Notes under the pieces: generated by a model
Told to the model about the DNA's origin: nothing
The model's database searches: none
What the model saw: the letters and a program-made list of their open reading frames with translations, nothing else
DNA from: Limisphaera sp049537155
Lineage (GTDB): Bacteria > Verrucomicrobiota > Verrucomicrobiia > Limisphaerales > Limisphaeraceae
NCBI RefSeq assembly: GCF_049537155.1
Contig: NZ_JBMVQZ010000003.1
Coordinates: forward strand, 62,001 to 126,000
Direction: 5' to 3'
Length of the DNA stretch: 64,000 nt
Made by a program: the position numbers and the translations under genes
Shown: in pieces, positions 9,267 to 18,328 of the stretch
Numbering within the stretch: position 1 is the stretch's first letter
How the letters are laid out: every line of letters begins with the position of its first letter

Positions 9267-10085
9267 GTGAACCCCTGGACCGACCGACACTGGTTCCTGC
9301 TGGCCGTGCTCGCATACGGCGCGGCCACGTTGTGGTCCGTCTTTTTGTGGCGGCGGGGGTTCCGGCGACATGACTGGATCAACTACACGATCCTGGCGGT
9401 GGGATTCCTCTTCCATACCTGGGCGCTGCTCCGGCGGGGCATGAGCCTCCAGCACTGCCCGGTCCGCAATCTCTTCGAAGCCACGGCTTTCGTCGGTTGG
9501 AGCCTCATGGTGGCCTACCTCGTCTTCGGCCTGTGGCCGCGCATGCGTTTTCTGGGCGTGCTGGTCGCCCCGCTGCAACTGGCCCTCGGTGTGTTCGCAT
9601 TGATGCCGGCGCTCGACACACCCTCCGGGCCCATCGTCCAGACCGACCGGGTCTTGGAAAGCCTTCACGCCGCCACGGCCCTGCTCGCCTACGGCGCGTT
9701 CGGCCTCGGCGCCGTGGCCGCCGGGCTCTACCTCGTCCAGGCACACGACCTCAAACTTCGCAAGCTCCGCGCTGTCATGGCCCTTCTGCCCCCCATCGAA
9801 CGCCTCGAACGGGTGGCGCGGCGGCTGGCCCAAACCGGCTGGCTTTTGCTCGGGCTGTCCCTGGCGCTCGGCAGCCGGCTCACCCCGCCGCCGGGCACGT
9901 ACTTCGCCGGAGATCCCAAGGTCGTCTGGTCGGCCCTCCTCTGGATCGGGTACGCCACCCTGCTGGTCTGGCACTGGCGCGGGCTCTCCTCCCGGCGGTT
10001 CGCCTGGGGACTCGTGGGCGTGTTCGCCTTCGTGCTCCTGACCTTCTGGTGGACCAACCTCCTGTCGCCCCTGCACCACCCATGA
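9267..10085 (+). CDS. CcsA/HemX-family membrane protein
   Basis: The 272-residue integral membrane protein has about eight predicted hydrophobic segments. It resembles the CcsA/ResC/HemX family involved in haem handling and cytochrome c assembly. The conserved tryptophan-rich haem-binding WWD loop of full CcsA proteins is not obvious; there is only 'WWTN' near the C-terminus. A HemX-like role, as in Bacillus where hemX follows hemA and affects HemA levels, is therefore as likely as cytochrome assembly. GTG start at 9267. The stop overlaps hemA (ATGA), so it is co-translated with the tetrapyrrole genes. Confidence 0.8.
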   Translation: MNPWTDRHWFLLAVLAYGAATLWSVFLWRRGFRRHDWINYTILAVGFLFHTWALLRRGMSLQHCPVRNLFEATAFVGWSLMVAYLVFGLWPRMRFLGVLVAPLQLALGVFALMPALDTPSGPIVQTDRVLESLHAATALLAYGAFGLGAVAAGLYLVQAHDLKLRKLRAVMALLPPIERLERVARRLAQTGWLLLGLSLALGSRLTPPPGTYFAGDPKVVWSALLWIGYATLLVWHWRGLSSRRFAWGLVGVFAFVLLTFWWTNLLSPLHHP

Positions 10086-11167
10086 ACGAGCCGGTCCATC
10101 TGCAAGGAGGAACGAGCCAGATCCTCGTCATGGGATTGAGCCACCGGACCGCACCCGTGGCCGTGCGCGAGCGTGTGGCTTTCGCCGAGGCACGCATCCC
10201 CGCCGCCCTGCAAACTCTCCGCGAAGCGCACATCGCCGAAGAAGCCGTCATCCTCAGCACCTGCAACCGCGTGGAGATCTACGTGGCCACCCGGCTGCCG
10301 GCCGACCTGGCCTTCCAGGACCTCGAAGAGTTCCTGGGCCGGTGCCATGACTATCGCGACCCCCTCACCGACCACCTCTACCGCTTCACCGAACCCCGCA
10401 GTGTGGAGCACCTCTTCCGGGTCGCCTGCGGCCTCGATTCCATGGTCCTCGGAGAAACCGAGATCCTCGGCCAGCTGAAAGACGCCTACGAACTGGCCCG
10501 CCGCAGGGGCTTCACCGGGCCGCGACTCAACAAGGCGTTCCAGAAGGCCTTTCACGTCGCCAAACAGGTGCGCACGGAGACCCTCATCCAACGCGGCAGC
10601 ACCTCCGTGGCCAACGTGGCCGTCGAACTGGCCGAGCGCCTCTTCAGCTCGCTCCGCCCGTGCACCGTGCTGGTCATCGGCGCCGGTGACACGAGCGAAA
10701 AGGTCGCTCGCGCACTCGTCTCCCGCGGCGCGGGCCGGCTCTGGGTCACCAACCGCACCCACGAACGGGCCGAGGCCCTTGCCGCCTCCCTCGGGGGCCA
10801 GGCCATCCGCTTCGAAGAGTGGCCCACCGCCTTCGCCCAGATCGACATCGTCATCAGCAGCACCGCCTCGCCCACGCCCCTGCTGGACCGCGCCCGCCTG
10901 GAACGATGGATGCGCCACCGGAGCCGGCGCCCCCTCCTCCTCATTGACATCGCCGTGCCCCGTGACATCGACACCTCCGTCAACGAACTCGACGACGTCT
11001 ACCTCTACAACGTGGACGATCTTCAGGCCATCGCCGACGATTACGTCCGCCAGCGCCAGGCCGAGGTCGCCCGTTGCGAATCTCTCATCCGGGAGAAGGT
11101 CCGGGCCTTCCTTCAACCGCCGCAACGGCCCGCCCCACCGGGCGATCCGGCCCCCTCCCACGCCTGA
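10082..11167 (+). CDS. hemA: Glutamyl-tRNA reductase
   Basis: This is the first committed step of C5-pathway haem synthesis: NADPH-dependent reduction of Glu-tRNA to glutamate-1-semialdehyde. The 361-residue protein has the catalytic-domain motif 'LSHRTAPVAVRE', the nucleophilic cysteine in 'ILSTCNRVEIY', and 'GLDSMVLGETEILGQLKDAY'. These are followed by the NADPH-binding domain 'VLVIGAGDTSEKVARAL' and 'DIAVPRDID'. The length is slightly short because the C-terminal dimerisation domain is trimmed. Start and stop overlap the neighbours (ATGA upstream, TGATG into hemC). hemL and hemB are not in the window. Confidence 0.95.
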   Translation: MNEPVHLQGGTSQILVMGLSHRTAPVAVRERVAFAEARIPAALQTLREAHIAEEAVILSTCNRVEIYVATRLPADLAFQDLEEFLGRCHDYRDPLTDHLYRFTEPRSVEHLFRVACGLDSMVLGETEILGQLKDAYELARRRGFTGPRLNKAFQKAFHVAKQVRTETLIQRGSTSVANVAVELAERLFSSLRPCTVLVIGAGDTSEKVARALVSRGAGRLWVTNRTHERAEALAASLGGQAIRFEEWPTAFAQIDIVISSTASPTPLLDRARLERWMRHRSRRPLLLIDIAVPRDIDTSVNELDDVYLYNVDDLQAIADDYVRQRQAEVARCESLIREKVRAFLQPPQRPAPPGDPAPSHA

Positions 11168-12201
11168 TGCCCATGCCCGATCCCTCCCGCCCCATCATCG
11201 TCGCCACCCGCGGCAGCGCCCTGGCACTCGCCCAGGCACACGCCGTCCTCAACCAGTGCCGCCAGACCTTCCCCAAACTCCGCTTCGAACTCAAAATCAT
11301 CAAAACCACGGGCGACAAACTTCAAACCGCCTCCCTCGCCCAGTCCGGTCGTTCCCTTCCCAAGGGGCTGTTCACCAAGGAACTCGAGGTGGCCCTGCTC
11401 AAGGGCCGCGCCGACATGGCCGTCCACAGCCTGAAAGATCTCCCCACCGAGCTGCCCGCCGGCCTCCAACTCGGTGCCGTCACCCGCCGGGCCGACGTCC
11501 GGGACGTCCTCATCTACCGCGACGCCGGGCATTTCGCCGCCCTGGCCCACGCGTCCGGGCCCGAATGGGTACCGGGGCAGTCGCAGCTCCGCGGCTTCCC
11601 CCCTCGCATCACACTGGCCGATCTGCCACCCGGCACCGTCGTGGCCACCAGCAGCACGCGCCGCCAGGCCCAGATCCGGGCGCTCCGACCCGACCTCCGC
11701 TTCGCCGAACTGCGGGGAAACGTCCCCACACGGCTGGAGAAACTTGCCACCCGCGACGCCTTCGACGCCACCATCCTCGCCCTTGCCGGCCTTTCCCGCC
11801 TGAACTTCCGCATCACCCCGGAGGGCCGTTTGGAAGGCGACGCCGTACCGGAGGGGCTGCTGGCGACCGTCCTGCCCCTGGAGACCATGCTCCCGTGCGT
11901 CGGCCAGGGCGCCGTGGGCATCGAGATCCGGGCCGACGACGACCGGCTCCGGGCCATCTGCGCGCGCCTCAACCACTACAACACCTGCCAGGCCGTCACG
12001 GCCGAACGGGCCTTTCTCCGCGCCATGGGCGGCGGTTGCCAGAGCCCCGTCGCCGCCCATGCCGAGGTCGTCGGTGACCAACTGCGCCTCCGCGCCATCT
12101 CGTTCCTTGACGGCGTCCGGCGCGCCGACGCCACCGGCCCCGTCCAGGATCCGGTCGCACTCGGAGAATCCGTCGCCGCGCAGCTCAAGGCCGGCTGCTG
12201 A
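11167..12201 (+). CDS. hemC: Hydroxymethylbilane synthase (porphobilinogen deaminase)
   Basis: The enzyme polymerises four porphobilinogens to hydroxymethylbilane. The 344-residue protein is longer than the roughly 310 usual. Family motifs are 'TRGSALALAQA', 'GLFTKELEVALL', 'VHSLKDLPTELP', 'TSSTRRQAQI' and 'LRGNVPTRL'. 'GGGCQSPVA' carries the cysteine that binds the dipyrromethane cofactor. Two insertions are visible relative to E. coli HemC: about 27 residues before 'TSSTRRQ' and about 14 before 'CVGQGAVGIE'. The ATG overlaps the hemA stop; a second ATG lies two codons later. Confidence 0.94.
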   Translation: MPMPDPSRPIIVATRGSALALAQAHAVLNQCRQTFPKLRFELKIIKTTGDKLQTASLAQSGRSLPKGLFTKELEVALLKGRADMAVHSLKDLPTELPAGLQLGAVTRRADVRDVLIYRDAGHFAALAHASGPEWVPGQSQLRGFPPRITLADLPPGTVVATSSTRRQAQIRALRPDLRFAELRGNVPTRLEKLATRDAFDATILALAGLSRLNFRITPEGRLEGDAVPEGLLATVLPLETMLPCVGQGAVGIEIRADDDRLRAICARLNHYNTCQAVTAERAFLRAMGGGCQSPVAAHAEVVGDQLRLRAISFLDGVRRADATGPVQDPVALGESVAAQLKAGC

Positions 12202-12234
12202 GAGGTTGCCCGCCCGGTGCCGAACCGGCATCCG

Positions 12235-13176
12235 TCAGCCCGGCCGCACGAACGTGCCGGAACGCCACCGCCCCTCCCGCCGGCTCCGCACCAGCGCCAG
12301 GCCCGAGGCTTCATAGGCGGTCCGAACCGCGTCGAATTCCCGGGCCAGTATGCCCGCCACCACCAGGGAACCGCCCGGCGCCAGCCGCGCACACAAGCGC
12401 TCTCGCGCCGCCAGCAAGACCGGCGCCGTCACGTTCGCGGCCATCACGTCAAACCGCCGCCCCCGCACCGGCAGCCGCAGCAAATCCAACCGATCCAGGC
12501 GCAGGCAGCCCTCCACACCGTTCACCCTTGCGTTCCGGCGCGCCGTCTCCACCGCGGTCTCGTCGTAATCAAGCGCCTCGACGGGAGCGTAACCCAGTTT
12601 CACCGCCGCCACCGCCAGGATCCCCGACCCCGTACCGGCGTCCAGGAAGCTCTGGGCCCGGCCAGCGTTCCGCAGCCGGACCAGCTCCTCCAGACAGAAC
12701 CGCGTGGTCGGATGATGTCCCGTGCCGAAGCTCAACCCGGGATCCAGCACCACCTCCACCTGCCCCTGCTTCAGCACCGGCCGGCACCAACTCGGTCGAA
12801 TCACCAGCCGTCCCAGTTCCAGCACGCCGAAATGGACTTTCCAACTCTCCGCCCAATCCTCCCGCGGCAACATCCGGGCCCGCACCACCAGACGCTGTCC
12901 ACTCGGGTCGCTCACCCCCGCAGCCCGCAGCAGCCGCCGCAGCCGGGCCCGCTGCGTGCGCCACACCGGGGGACCCGGCCTTTCCTCCAAAAACGCCACC
13001 ACCCGTGCGCGTGATTCGCCCGGCCGATACTCGATCACCGGCGGCACCTCCCACACCTCAAACACCCCGTCCGCAACCGCCTCCGCCCAGGCCCGCGGAC
13101 AGCTCACGCGGATCTCGAACAGTTCCTCACCCGCAGCCGACCCCCTGCTCCCCGGTTTCCGTTCCCTCTCACACAT
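12235..13176 (-). CDS. prmA: Ribosomal protein L11 methyltransferase family
   Basis: The 313-residue protein has a divergent N-terminal substrate domain followed by a class I SAM-dependent methyltransferase fold. Diagnostic motifs are 'LDPGLSFGTGHHPTTRFCLE' (family DPGxAFGTGxHxTT), SAM motif I 'FLDAGTGSGILAVAAVKLG', 'ALDYDETAV' and 'AANVTAPVL' (substrate-contact NxxxxxL region). PrmA trimethylates lysines and the N-terminus of L11. Its ATG overlaps the end of radC by 8 nt, giving the order rnhC-radC-prmA on the minus strand. Confidence 0.9.
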   Translation of the reverse strand: MCERERKPGSRGSAAGEELFEIRVSCPRAWAEAVADGVFEVWEVPPVIEYRPGESRARVVAFLEERPGPPVWRTQRARLRRLLRAAGVSDPSGQRLVVRARMLPREDWAESWKVHFGVLELGRLVIRPSWCRPVLKQGQVEVVLDPGLSFGTGHHPTTRFCLEELVRLRNAGRAQSFLDAGTGSGILAVAAVKLGYAPVEALDYDETAVETARRNARVNGVEGCLRLDRLDLLRLPVRGRRFDVMAANVTAPVLLAARERLCARLAPGGSLVVAGILAREFDAVRTAYEASGLALVRSRREGRWRSGTFVRPG

Positions 13177-13906
13177 GCATCACGCCCAACTCCCGCAAGG
13201 AAATGTAATCCCGCGACCGGCCCGCCGTGGCCCGCCCCACGATCACATGGTCCAGCACCTCGATGCGCAGCACCTGCCCCGCCCGCACCAGGTCCCGCGT
13301 CACCCGCACGTCCGCCTCCGAGGGCGTCGGGTCCCCGCTCGGATGATTGTGGATCAGGACCACCGCCGCCGCCTTCGCCGCCACCGCCGGCCGAAACACC
13401 TCACGCGGATGCACCAGTATCGTGTCCAATGTCCCCTGCGAGATCCGTTCCAGCTTGATCAGCCGATGTCGCGTGTTCAACAACGCCACCCAAAACGTCT
13501 CCACCGTGCACAATCGCGCCTGCTCCCGCACCAGCCGCGCCACCGCCTCCGGATGATTCAACGGTTCGCTCTCCTCCACGCGTTCTTCCACCAGCCTCCG
13601 CGCCAGCGCAAACGCCCCCACCAACGTCACCGCCTTGTCGCGTCCCACCCCTTTGACCTCCTGCAACTCCTCCAGTTTGGCCTGGGCCAGGCCGTGGAGC
13701 GACCCGAACCGCCGCAGCAGTTCGTGTCCCACCTCCACCGCGTTCGCCCCCCGGTGACCGGTCCGCAGCAGAATCGCCAACAGCTCCGCCGTCGTCAGCG
13801 CCTCCGGACCGCGCTGCACCAGCCGCTCCCGCGGCCGCTCCGCCGGCGGTTGATCCTTCAACCGCAGATGACCCGATGCCACGGCCCGTCTTTTAGCCGC
13901 CTCCAT
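13169..13906 (-). CDS. radC: RadC/JAB-domain protein
   Basis: The 245-residue protein has an N-terminal helix-hairpin-helix region ('EELQEVKGVGRDKAVTL') followed by a JAMM/MPN metal-binding domain with 'VLIHNHPSGDPTPSEAD' (HxHPSGxxxPSxxD). Despite the historical name, RadC proteins have no proven role in radiation repair; the motif suggests a metallo-hydrolase. The start is taken at ATG 13906, where family similarity begins ('MEAAKRR'); it overlaps the end of rnhC by 14 nt. The stop overlaps the prmA start by 8 nt. Confidence 0.93.
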   Translation of the reverse strand: MEAAKRRAVASGHLRLKDQPPAERPRERLVQRGPEALTTAELLAILLRTGHRGANAVEVGHELLRRFGSLHGLAQAKLEELQEVKGVGRDKAVTLVGAFALARRLVEERVEESEPLNHPEAVARLVREQARLCTVETFWVALLNTRHRLIKLERISQGTLDTILVHPREVFRPAVAAKAAAVVLIHNHPSGDPTPSEADVRVTRDLVRAGQVLRIEVLDHVIVGRATAGRSRDYISLRELGVMHV

Positions 13907-14945
13907 CCCCGCCCGCACGCCCAAAAAGATCCGGTTCCCCCCCCGCCTGCTCCCGCGCCTCCCGGCGGGCCCCACCTCCCGTCGCCCCGCCCGTCTCCGG
14001 CACCGCATGACCCAGCTCCGCCAACACCTCCGCCACCGTTCGAAAATGCAGTTTCGCCACCTCCGCGCACACCTGCGGCCCGTGCCTCTGCACCAGCTCA
14101 CGCAAGGCCGCGCGCGCCTCCGGACCGGCTCCCCGAGGCAGCTGCACCCCCCAGCGCCGGCTCATCCGACCCAGCCGATCCAAAAACGCCTCCCGCGCCA
14201 ACAACGACGCCCCCGCCACGGCCGGATCCGACTCCGCCCGATGCCGCTGCACCAGTTCCAGCGATCGACCCCGCCGCATCCGCGCCTGATCCAGCAGGCG
14301 CGGATCGGACGCAAACTGGTCGCTGATGACCCGCACAGGAAAGGGCTCCAGCCGATCCCCGCGTTCCAGCAGATTCTCCAGCGCACGCGCATGCCCCCAG
14401 GCCAGCAGCCGGTTCACGTTCCCCATCTCCCGCCAACACCGGTTGTAGGCCGCGTTCCCGATCACCACCACCTCCCACGCGCAACCGGGCGTGGACCGGA
14501 TCTGCCGGGCCAGTTCCCGCACCGCCGCCTCGCTGCCCACCCGTTTGCTGTCCCGGATCCCGCTCTCCTGCCACGCGCGCACCACCGACTCGTTGACGTA
14601 CACCGCCGCCACACACAACGGACCGAAAAGGTCGCCCTTGCCCGACTCGTCAATCCCCACCCGCGGCAGCTTCAACTCCGGTTGCAGCTCCAGCTCGTAC
14701 CCAAGCCGCGCCTCCTTCAGGATCTCCGGCTCGAGCACGTACTGTACGAACTCGCGTGTGCCGCGCCCCTGCACCACCGCCTTGCCGCTCCGGTAACACA
14801 CCACGTTCACGTCCCGGCCAAATGCCCCGAACCGCGCGTACGGCACCTCCCGAAATTCGAACCCGTGCTCCCGGCAATACCTCTCCAACGCCCGGGCCTG
14901 GTCCTCCGTCAACTCCACCGTGTAACTGTGCAGCGGCGCTCCCAC
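13893..14945 (-). CDS. rnhC: Ribonuclease HIII
   Basis: The 350-residue type 2 RNase H cleaves the RNA strand of RNA:DNA hybrids. The N-terminal TBP-like substrate-binding domain ('YTVELTEDQARALERYC') distinguishes RNase HIII from HII. The catalytic domain starts 'VGIDESGKGDLFGPL', and further acidic residues appear in 'VISDQFA' and 'AESDPAVAGASLLAREAFL'. The C-terminal extension is Gly/Arg-rich and probably disordered. GTG 14945 is chosen: residues before it do not fit the family, and a -35/-10 pair is positioned 8 nt upstream. The gap to divergent mutY is only 41 bp. Confidence 0.92.
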   Translation of the reverse strand: MGAPLHSYTVELTEDQARALERYCREHGFEFREVPYARFGAFGRDVNVVCYRSGKAVVQGRGTREFVQYVLEPEILKEARLGYELELQPELKLPRVGIDESGKGDLFGPLCVAAVYVNESVVRAWQESGIRDSKRVGSEAAVRELARQIRSTPGCAWEVVVIGNAAYNRCWREMGNVNRLLAWGHARALENLLERGDRLEPFPVRVISDQFASDPRLLDQARMRRGRSLELVQRHRAESDPAVAGASLLAREAFLDRLGRMSRRWGVQLPRGAGPEARAALRELVQRHGPQVCAEVAKLHFRTVAEVLAELGHAVPETGGATGGGARREAREQAGGEPDLFGRAGGDGGG

Positions 14946-14953
14946 GCTGGCGC

Positions 14954-14983
14954 AACCTAGCCGGCGCGCGTACCCTGCCGCAA
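14954..14983 (-). promoter_or_regulatory. Putative near-leaderless promoter of rnhC-radC-prmA
   Basis: On the minus strand TTGCGG (14983-14978), an 18-nt spacer and TAGGTT (14959-14954) end 8 nt before the GTG of rnhC. The site lies within the 41-bp divergent gap with mutY, so promoters of the two directions must overlap. Confidence 0.4.
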
Positions 14984-14986
14984 GCC

Positions 14987-16198
14987 ATGACCAAACCGGC
15001 CCATGCCCGGCACGCCGCGGAATTGCGCGCACTCGTGCGCGTCCTCCTGCGTTGGTTCGGCCACAACGCCCGCAACCTGCCCTGGCGCCGCACCCTCGAT
15101 CCCTACGCCATCTGGGTCGCGGAGGTCATGCTCCAACAAACCCGCGTGTCCACCGTCCAATCCTACTGGGAACGTTGGATGCGCGAGCTGCCCGACCTCC
15201 CCGCCCTCGCACGAGCCCACCCTCGCCGACTGCGCAAACTCTGGGAAGGGCTCGGCTATTACCGCCGTCTCGACCACCTCCATAGCGCCGCCCGGCTCAT
15301 CCTCGAGCAGCATGCGGGCCGGTTCCCCCACACCTACGACGAGATCCTCAAACTGCCCGGAATCGGACCCTACACCGCGGGCGCCATCGCCAGCGCCGCC
15401 TTCAACCTCCCCACCCCGGTCGTGGACGGTAACGTGGCCCGTGTGCTCAGTCGGTTCTACAGCCGACCCCTCACCGCCCGATCCGCCGACTCCTGGGCAC
15501 TCGCCACGCGCCTCGTCCAAATCGCCGCCCGATGCATGCCCGTTGCCCTCCTCCCCCTGGCCGAACCCGGTCGCCCGGACACCGCGCCCCTCTGCCCGCC
15601 TTGTTCGGCCCTCAACCAGGCCCTCATGGAACTCGGCGCCACGATCTGTCTGCCCCACAACCCGCGTTGCACCGATTGCCCGCTGCGCAGCCGCTGCCTC
15701 CACGCCCGACAAGGCGGCGCCGATCCCGGGCGGGCCACCCGCCGCAGTCCGGCCGAACCCCGGCGGCTGGTCGCCTGCCTTGTCCGGTCCGACGGACACT
15801 GGCTCCTCCACCAGCGCGGCACGGGCGTCAACCGCGGCTACTGGGAACTGCCCGTGTTCGAACTCCCCTCGGACCGCCCGCCCTCCGGCCATTTCCCAAC
15901 CGACCCCGAATCCTGGTTCGAGTTCGAGCCGTCCCCCACACAAGGCCCTCCCACCATCGTCCACCACATCACCCGCTTCCGGTACCACGTGGAAATCCGT
16001 GCCGCACGCCTCAAGCGGCCCTGGCCACCGGGGCACTGGCTCACACCCCGCCAGCTCCAAAATCGCCCCCTCTCGCGGCTCACCACCAAGATCCTTCAAC
16101 AGTGGACCTCCACCGCCGGCGCAACCGCAAAACATCCCGAGCACGATCCCGCCCCGCACAAAAGGCATGCGTCAGAGGGCCCGACTCTGCTTAAATGA
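14987..16198 (+). CDS. mutY: A/G-specific adenine glycosylase
   Basis: The 403-residue base-excision-repair enzyme removes adenine mispaired with 8-oxoguanine. It shows the catalytic Glu in 'EVMLQQTRV', the helix-hairpin-helix 'LPGIGPYTAGAIASAAF' and the catalytic Asp in 'VVDGNVARVLSR'. The [4Fe-4S] cysteines are spaced Cx6Cx2Cx5C in 'CLPHNPRCTDCPLRSRC'. The C-terminal NUDIX-like domain that recognises 8-oxoG follows, from 'RRLVACLVRSDGHWLLHQR'. Divergent from rnhC; 7 nt separate its stop from the next gene. Confidence 0.95.
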   Translation: MTKPAHARHAAELRALVRVLLRWFGHNARNLPWRRTLDPYAIWVAEVMLQQTRVSTVQSYWERWMRELPDLPALARAHPRRLRKLWEGLGYYRRLDHLHSAARLILEQHAGRFPHTYDEILKLPGIGPYTAGAIASAAFNLPTPVVDGNVARVLSRFYSRPLTARSADSWALATRLVQIAARCMPVALLPLAEPGRPDTAPLCPPCSALNQALMELGATICLPHNPRCTDCPLRSRCLHARQGGADPGRATRRSPAEPRRLVACLVRSDGHWLLHQRGTGVNRGYWELPVFELPSDRPPSGHFPTDPESWFEFEPSPTQGPPTIVHHITRFRYHVEIRAARLKRPWPPGHWLTPRQLQNRPLSRLTTKILQQWTSTAGATAKHPEHDPAPHKRHASEGPTLLK

Positions 16199-16205
16199 CG
16201 GCCCG

Positions 16206-17069
16206 ATGACGATCATCACGGATGAACGTTGTACCGGCTACCACGCGCCCGGGCATCCTGAACGGCCCCAGCGCGTACAGGCCACCTTGGAGCGGTTGCG
16301 CACCCAAACGGAGCTGCCCCTTCAATGGTCCAGCCCGGGCGAGGTCTCGGAGGAAGAGTTGCTCCGCGCCCACACCCCCGCCCACCTCCGGCGGCTGGAA
16401 GAACCACGCGATTTCGACATGGACACCGCCTGGCTGCCGGACATCCACCTTCACGCCCGCCGCTCCGCGGCCGCCGCCCTCACCGCCATGCGGCTCGCCC
16501 TGGCCGGCCGGCCCGTCTTCAGCCTCATGCGCCCCCCGGGACACCACGCCACCCGCGACCGCGCCATGGGCTTTTGTTACTTGAACAATGCCGCCATCGC
16601 CGCCCTGGCCGCCCGCACCGCCGGAGTCGAACGGGTCGCCGTCTTCGATTTCGACGTCCACCACGGCAACGGCACGGAAGACATCCTCCTTGACCAGCCC
16701 GGTACGCTGTACGTCTCCGTCCACCAACACCCCTGCTACCCGGGCACCGGCACCGACCATCGCGGCTCCAACTGCCGCAATTATCCCGTCCCACCCTCCA
16801 CGCCGGCACCCGAATACCGCACCCACCTCCATCACGCTTTGGCAGACATCGAAAAGTTCAATCCCGACCTGCTGATTGTCTCGGCCGGGTTCGACGCCTA
16901 CGTGCGCGACCCTCTCGCACGCCAGATGCTCGAGGTCGAAGATTTCCTCTGGCTCGGCGCCCAGATTCGCAGCCTGAACCGTCCCACCCTGACCCTGCTC
17001 GAAGGCGGTTACAGCCGCGACCTCCCCGAGCTCATCTTCGCCTATTTGAAGGGCATTTCCGGCCACTGA
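16206..17069 (+). CDS. Histone deacetylase superfamily protein (AcuC/AphA-like)
   Basis: The 287-residue zinc-dependent deacetylase fold has conserved motifs 'YHAPGHPERPQR', 'MRPPGHHATRDRAMGFCYLNNAAI' (His-His catalytic dyad), 'VFDFDVHHGNGTEDIL' (Asp/His zinc ligands), 'SAGFDAYVRDPL' and 'LEGGYS'. Bacterial relatives deacetylate acetyl-CoA synthetase (AcuC), acetylpolyamines or other small amides; this sequence does not decide among them. It follows mutY by 7 nt, and a -10-like TTAAAT spans the mutY stop 9 nt before its ATG, so it may also have its own promoter. Confidence 0.9.
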   Translation: MTIITDERCTGYHAPGHPERPQRVQATLERLRTQTELPLQWSSPGEVSEEELLRAHTPAHLRRLEEPRDFDMDTAWLPDIHLHARRSAAAALTAMRLALAGRPVFSLMRPPGHHATRDRAMGFCYLNNAAIAALAARTAGVERVAVFDFDVHHGNGTEDILLDQPGTLYVSVHQHPCYPGTGTDHRGSNCRNYPVPPSTPAPEYRTHLHHALADIEKFNPDLLIVSAGFDAYVRDPLARQMLEVEDFLWLGAQIRSLNRPTLTLLEGGYSRDLPELIFAYLKGISGH

Positions 17070-17248
17070 ATTTTCCACGCCCCGCGGTCGCATCGCCCCG
17101 GCCCCCGCCTGCCCGGAGCACGTCCGCACCCTGCCCGGCACACGCCGGCACCACCACCCCCCTCCAACGCCGCACCCCGTTTTTGGTTTCCCTCCCGTTC
17201 CGCCGCCCCTATCCTCGCCGCGAACCAAAAACAACCTCAACCAATCTT

Positions 17249-18286
17249 ATGAAAGGGCACACCTACCGCTTCTGCTTCGGTCCTTGGAACATCAGCGAAG
17301 GTCAGGACCCCTACGGGCCGCCGGTCCGGTCCCCCAAACCGTTCGACTGGAAACTCGACGCACTCAAACGCCTCGGCTTCGACGCCATGATGTTCCACGA
17401 CGACGATGCCGTGCCGGACCTCGACAACAAGTCCGACGCCCAAATCCGCAAAGAAGCACGCGAATTGCGCCGCAAACTCGCCGACGCCGGCATCGCCGCC
17501 GAAATGGTCGCACCCCGGCTCTGGTTCGATCCCCGCACCGTGGACGGGGCCTTCACCAGCAACGACCCCAAATGCCGCGCCTACGCCATCGAGCGTTCCC
17601 TCCGCTGCATCGACCTGGCCCGGGAACTGGGCACCGACCTGGTCGTCCTCTGGCTCGCCCGCGAAGGCACCTACCTGCGCGAATCCAAAGACGCGCGGCG
17701 ATGTGTGGACCACCTCGTCCAGGCCCTCAACCGCATGCTCGCGCACGACCCCAAAATCCGCATCGCCATCGAACCCAAACCAAACGAGCCCATGGACCAG
17801 GCCTACATCCCCACCATCGGTCACGCCATCGCCCTGGCCCATCTCACCGACGACCCCGAGCGCGTCGGTTGCGTCATGGAGACCGCCCACGCCATTCTGG
17901 CCGGACTCGACCCCGCCGACGAAATCGACTTCGCCTGCGCGTTCGGCAAACTCTGGTCCCTCCACCTCAACGACCAAAACGGACTCAAGTTCGACCAGGA
18001 CAAACCCTTCGGCAGCGCCAACCTCCGGCTCGCCTTCAACCAGGTCCGCGCCCTTGAACGAAACCGCTACGGTCGCAAAGGCGAATTTGTTTGCTTCGAC
18101 GTCCATCCCTTCCGCCCCACCCGCGAGGAACACTGGCTGGCCCACCTCGAAAACAGTCGGCGCACATTCCTCCTGCTGGTCGAAAAGGCCCGGACTTTCG
18201 ACGAAGCCAGGGCGCGCGCCCTCATCCGGGAACGCAACTACGCCGCACTCGATCAGATGGTCATCGAACACCTCCTGGGCACCTGA
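17249..18286 (+). CDS. Class I-type xylose isomerase family TIM-barrel enzyme
   Basis: The 345-residue protein is collinear with class I xylose isomerases but shorter than the usual 385-390. Recognisable elements are 'MFHDDDAVP' (catalytic His/Asp), 'LWLAREG', 'IEPKPNEPMDQ', 'METAH', 'KFDQDKPFGSANLR', 'FDVHPFRPTRE' and the terminal 'LDQMVIEHLLG'. These correspond to the His53/Asp56, Trp137, Glu181/Lys183, Glu217, Asp255/Asp257 and Asp287 regions of Streptomyces XI. Two differences stand out: the segment around XI Asp245 (HIDLNGQ) reads 'LHLNDQ', so this metal ligand seems to be replaced, and the C-terminal arm is about 40 residues shorter. It is probably an aldose-ketose isomerase; the sugar is uncertain. 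A long 5' gap (179 bp) precedes it and no Shine-Dalgarno sequence is seen. Confidence 0.8.
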   Translation: MKGHTYRFCFGPWNISEGQDPYGPPVRSPKPFDWKLDALKRLGFDAMMFHDDDAVPDLDNKSDAQIRKEARELRRKLADAGIAAEMVAPRLWFDPRTVDGAFTSNDPKCRAYAIERSLRCIDLARELGTDLVVLWLAREGTYLRESKDARRCVDHLVQALNRMLAHDPKIRIAIEPKPNEPMDQAYIPTIGHAIALAHLTDDPERVGCVMETAHAILAGLDPADEIDFACAFGKLWSLHLNDQNGLKFDQDKPFGSANLRLAFNQVRALERNRYGRKGEFVCFDVHPFRPTREEHWLAHLENSRRTFLLLVEKARTFDEARARALIRERNYAALDQMVIEHLLGT

Positions 18287-18328
18287 TCCCACGGCGCCTC
18301 CCGAAGCACGCTCCATCCGACAGCCCCG

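Noticed and set aside
17183..17215. Promoter TTGGTT...TATCCT before the sugar isomerase gene
   Set aside because: The spacer is 21 nt and the -10 lies 33 nt before the start; too weak to report as a site.
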